A DNA stretch of 64,000 nucleotides from assembly GCA_034003245.1 (NCBI GenBank), contig JAVEYY010000023.1, forward strand, positions 10,143 through 74,142, in the 5' to 3' direction. This document shows, one piece after another, positions 61,537-64,000 of this stretch. A program made the position numbers and the translations under genes. Numbering within the stretch: the first letter of the stretch is position 1; every line of letters begins with the position of its first letter. The DNA comes from Perlabentimonas sp034003245 (GTDB lineage Bacteria > Bacteroidota > Bacteroidia > Bacteroidales > Tenuifilaceae). The notes under the pieces were generated by a model, which had not been told where the DNA came from, did not search any database, and worked only from the letters and a program-made list of their open reading frames with translations.

Positions 61537-63840
61537 ATGAATAAAACGCTCAACCTTCAGCAGAGAATCTTTGTGACCGTAGTTGGGGTGTCAGCCATTA
61601 TATACATACTTTCGGTTGGGTACATAAGCTTCAACTCGCGGAATGCAGCCATGAACGATGCCATGTCGGTTACCGTCGCAACCGCTCAGAAGTACGCATC
61701 CGACATGCGGATAATGCTGGAGAAAGATTTGATTACTGCCCAAACGCTGGCTCAAACCGTAAGATCATACACCCAAATGCCCGAAGAGCAGTGGAAAAAA
61801 ATATTCCCAAAAATCTACACCGATGTTATGGAGAAAAATCCACATCTATTATCGGTTTGGGATAGCTGGGAACTAAAGCAGATTGATAAAAACTACACCA
61901 AGGATTACGGACGATATAAAGCAGAGCTGTGGCGCGAGGGAAACCAGATCAAAAGCCGTTTCTACCTTTCTAGCTTAACAGGCGATGGAGCCGAGTACGC
62001 TCGAATTAAGGCCAATCCAAAGGATTGGTTGGAAAATCCATACTTGGCAAATTTTACGGGCAACGAAAAGGATAATATACTGATGACGAGTCTTATTACC
62101 CCTATTACGAACGAGGGGAACTACATTGGTGTAGTTGGACTCGACATTGCCCTGGAAAGTTTGTATCATATAGTTAAGCAGGTTAAGCCCTTTGAGCAAA
62201 GTTTCGCTTTTTTGCTCTCAAGCGATCTTAAGTATGTGTCGCATCCCGATAGGGATCGCCTTGGAAGTAATGCCTTAGAGGATTACGAAGATATCTTCAA
62301 TAACTTTGGCGTTGTAGAGCGTATTGCCAATGGCCAGGAAGTATCATTTATGGCTCACGATATAAATGGTATAAACTCTTTTTTTGTGTTTGCTCCAATC
62401 GTAGTTGGCCAAACACGTAGCCCTTGGTCCATGGCCGTTGTTGTCCCAAAATCGGTGCTGCTGGCCCAAGCCAATAGGAACCTAACCATTTCAATTATTG
62501 TTGGAATTATTGGGTTGTTGATACTGAGCACTGTTATTATCCTGTTCTCCCGAGCACTCTTTAATCCCATCTCCACCATTACAGGTACACTCAAGCGTAT
62601 GGCACAGGGTAATGTGTCTGAAGATATGATTCTACCGGTTAAGGCAAACGATGAGATAGGCCAAATGACAGTGGCACTGAATACTACCATAAATGGGCTT
62701 AGCCACAAGGTCGATTTTGCCACAAGCATTGGCAAAGGAAATCTTGATGCCCATTTCATTAAGCTGAGCGAAGAGGATGCCCTGGGAAAAGCCTTAATGG
62801 ATATGCGCAGTAGCCTAAAACAAGCTCACGATGAGAATGAGATGAGAAAAGCCGAGGATAATCTTAGACGATGGTCGAACGAGGCATTGGCCAAATTTGC
62901 CGAGATTCTTAGGCAGGATAATGACAATCTGGATAAGTTGTCAAAAGCAATAATTCGCGAGGTGGTGAATACCCTTGGGGCCAATCAGGGAGGGTTGTTC
63001 TTGCTAAACGATGATGAAGCCAATAACCAATTCTTTGAGCTTAAAGCGGCATTTGCATACAATCGTATTAAACACAAGCAAAAGAATATCCTAGTGGGCG
63101 AAGGGCTTATTGGCGCTTGTGCCCTGGAGAAAAAATCGATTATTCTAACCGAGATACCCGAGGGCTATATCGAGATTACGTCGGGACTTGGGGAGAGCAC
63201 ACCTAATGCTCTGCTTATAGTTCCTCTTATGCTTGATGATACTGTTTTGGGTGTGATTGAAATAGCTTCATTCAGCGAATTTGAAACATATCAGGTTGAT
63301 CTTGTTGAGCGCTTAGCCCAGAGCATTGCATCAACCATCACAACGGTTAGGGTGAGCATTAGAACCGCTGAGTTGCTAACCAAAACTCAGCAACAAGCGG
63401 AGGAGATGCTGGCTCAGGAGGAGGAGATGCGCCAGAATATGGAAGAGTTGCAGGCAACTCAAGAGGAATCGACCCGACGAACTTCCGAGATGCAGTGCTT
63501 TATCGAAGCGCTTAATAACTCCAGCTTCGTTATCGAGTACGACTCGTTGGGTTACATTACTTCCATCAACGATTCATACCTCGATTTGCTCGGCCTTTCG
63601 CGCGATGAGGTAATGGGAACACATCATTCCGATAAGCTAGAGTTTAGCCCAGAGCAAAAGAGGGAGTACGATACTTTTTGGAGTAACTTACGCAACGGAA
63701 TTCCCCAAAAACAGGTAAACCGATTTACGGTTAACAATCATACCTTCGTTTTTCAGGAAACATACACGCCAATTAAAAATGAGCTTGGTGAGGTTTACAA
63801 GATTCTAAAAATATCGAACAACATCACTAACCTTTTATAG
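61537..63840 (+). CDS. Cache-HAMP-GAF-PAS sensor without visible output domain
   Basis: A 767-residue transmembrane sensor. A first helix (IFVTVVGVSAIIYILSVGYISF) is followed by a periplasmic dCache region of about 280 residues (SVWDSWELKQIDKNYTKDYGR, NYIGVVGLDIALESLYHIV). The second helix is at about 313-335, then HAMP (341-388, LFNPISTITGTLKRMAQGN), a GAF domain (461-604, with NALLIVPLMLDDTVLGVIEI), a coiled coil (608-648, rich in Glu and Gln) and a PAS domain (651-767, SSFVIEYDSLGYITSINDSYLDLLGL). No kinase, methyl-acceptor, GGDEF or cyclase domain is present, so it must signal through a partner. It lies downstream of the cyclase and second stress gene. Confidence 0.88.
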   Translation: MNKTLNLQQRIFVTVVGVSAIIYILSVGYISFNSRNAAMNDAMSVTVATAQKYASDMRIMLEKDLITAQTLAQTVRSYTQMPEEQWKKIFPKIYTDVMEKNPHLLSVWDSWELKQIDKNYTKDYGRYKAELWREGNQIKSRFYLSSLTGDGAEYARIKANPKDWLENPYLANFTGNEKDNILMTSLITPITNEGNYIGVVGLDIALESLYHIVKQVKPFEQSFAFLLSSDLKYVSHPDRDRLGSNALEDYEDIFNNFGVVERIANGQEVSFMAHDINGINSFFVFAPIVVGQTRSPWSMAVVVPKSVLLAQANRNLTISIIVGIIGLLILSTVIILFSRALFNPISTITGTLKRMAQGNVSEDMILPVKANDEIGQMTVALNTTINGLSHKVDFATSIGKGNLDAHFIKLSEEDALGKALMDMRSSLKQAHDENEMRKAEDNLRRWSNEALAKFAEILRQDNDNLDKLSKAIIREVVNTLGANQGGLFLLNDDEANNQFFELKAAFAYNRIKHKQKNILVGEGLIGACALEKKSIILTEIPEGYIEITSGLGESTPNALLIVPLMLDDTVLGVIEIASFSEFETYQVDLVERLAQSIASTITTVRVSIRTAELLTKTQQQAEEMLAQEEEMRQNMEELQATQEESTRRTSEMQCFIEALNNSSFVIEYDSLGYITSINDSYLDLLGLSRDEVMGTHHSDKLEFSPEQKREYDTFWSNLRNGIPQKQVNRFTVNNHTFVFQETYTPIKNELGEVYKILKISNNITNLL

Positions 63841-64000
63841 TATTATCATTTTCGATTAATTTATATAAATTGACACACTAGTGTTGCGTTATAAGTCGAA
63901 TAAATTCAGTTGATTATAGATATCTTTGATTTCATTGTTCTTTGAAAAGTTTGTAAGTAGTTCATTTATTGGCGTTTTGTCAAAAATCGAGATGCTCAGA
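63841..64000. other. AT-rich end of window
   Basis: The last 160 bases show no gene start, repeat or promoter that I can support. Whatever follows the sensor gene lies outside the window. Confidence 0.6.

Overview
The window looks like a chromosomal segment of a Bacteroidetes bacterium, probably order Bacteroidales. The evidence is a set of characteristic families (type IX secretion C-terminal sorting domain, a PorZ-like propeller protein, SprB-type adhesin repeats, DUF3098, DUF6427, DUF2723, bacterial GH3), frequent -7 elements of the form TAnnTTTG, and weak ribosome binding sites. No rRNA, tRNA, CRISPR array, transposase or prophage gene was recognised.

Layout. (1) 1-10.7 kb: mostly single genes: a TPR protein, a PAP2 phosphatase, an S37-type peptidase lipoprotein, a von Willebrand A lipoprotein, L-aspartate oxidase (nadB), an FtsX/MacB-type ABC permease and a beta-CASP metallo-beta-lactamase nuclease. 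They are separated by intergenic repeats (8-bp and 7-bp microsatellites and a hairpin-rich block at 6.2-6.4 kb). (2) 11-14.8 kb: an accessory cluster of small lipoproteins, including four related lipocalin-like paralogues, one with a nonsense codon, plus gene fragments. (3) 14.8-18.5 kb: the strangest part. It holds four tandem copies of a GC-rich noncoding repeat (the first two are 596 bp each and almost identical), then a 246-aa helical protein with an internal duplication, then a phase-locked degenerate array of sixteen 21-bp units, then hairpin-rich noncoding sequence. (4) 18.5-28.1 kb: surface glycan genes: a DUF2723 membrane glycosyltransferase, a NodB deacetylase, two group-1 glycosyltransferases, a DxD glycosyltransferase-like protein and three sulfotransferases, packed with overlapping ends. 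(5) 28.2-38.6 kb: a 3477-aa secreted SprB-like adhesin with a type IX sorting signal. (6) 38.7-56.7 kb: housekeeping genes: purD, DUF6427, queA, truB, uppP, DUF3098, ftsX, YfhO-like, deoxynucleoside kinase, GH3, aminotransferase, recO, porZ-like, rdgB and a universal stress protein. (7) 56.8-64 kb: signalling: a propeller/Y_Y_Y receptor fused to a class III adenylate cyclase and an HD phosphohydrolase, a second two-domain universal stress protein, and a Cache-HAMP-GAF-PAS sensor.

How the parts fit. PorZ and the adhesin CTD point to a working type IX secretion system that displays large adhesins. The glycan cluster probably builds a sulfated surface polysaccharide. The cyclase, stress-protein and sensor group looks like a cyclic-nucleotide signalling neighbourhood.

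The best candidate for something undescribed is the pair at 17.0-18.2 kb: the internally duplicated helical protein and, 100 bp downstream, the 21-bp-period array. Column 9 of the array is T in 16 of 16 units, and a GTTAA-like core recurs every two helical turns. All family assignments were made by reading the sequence, without database searches.
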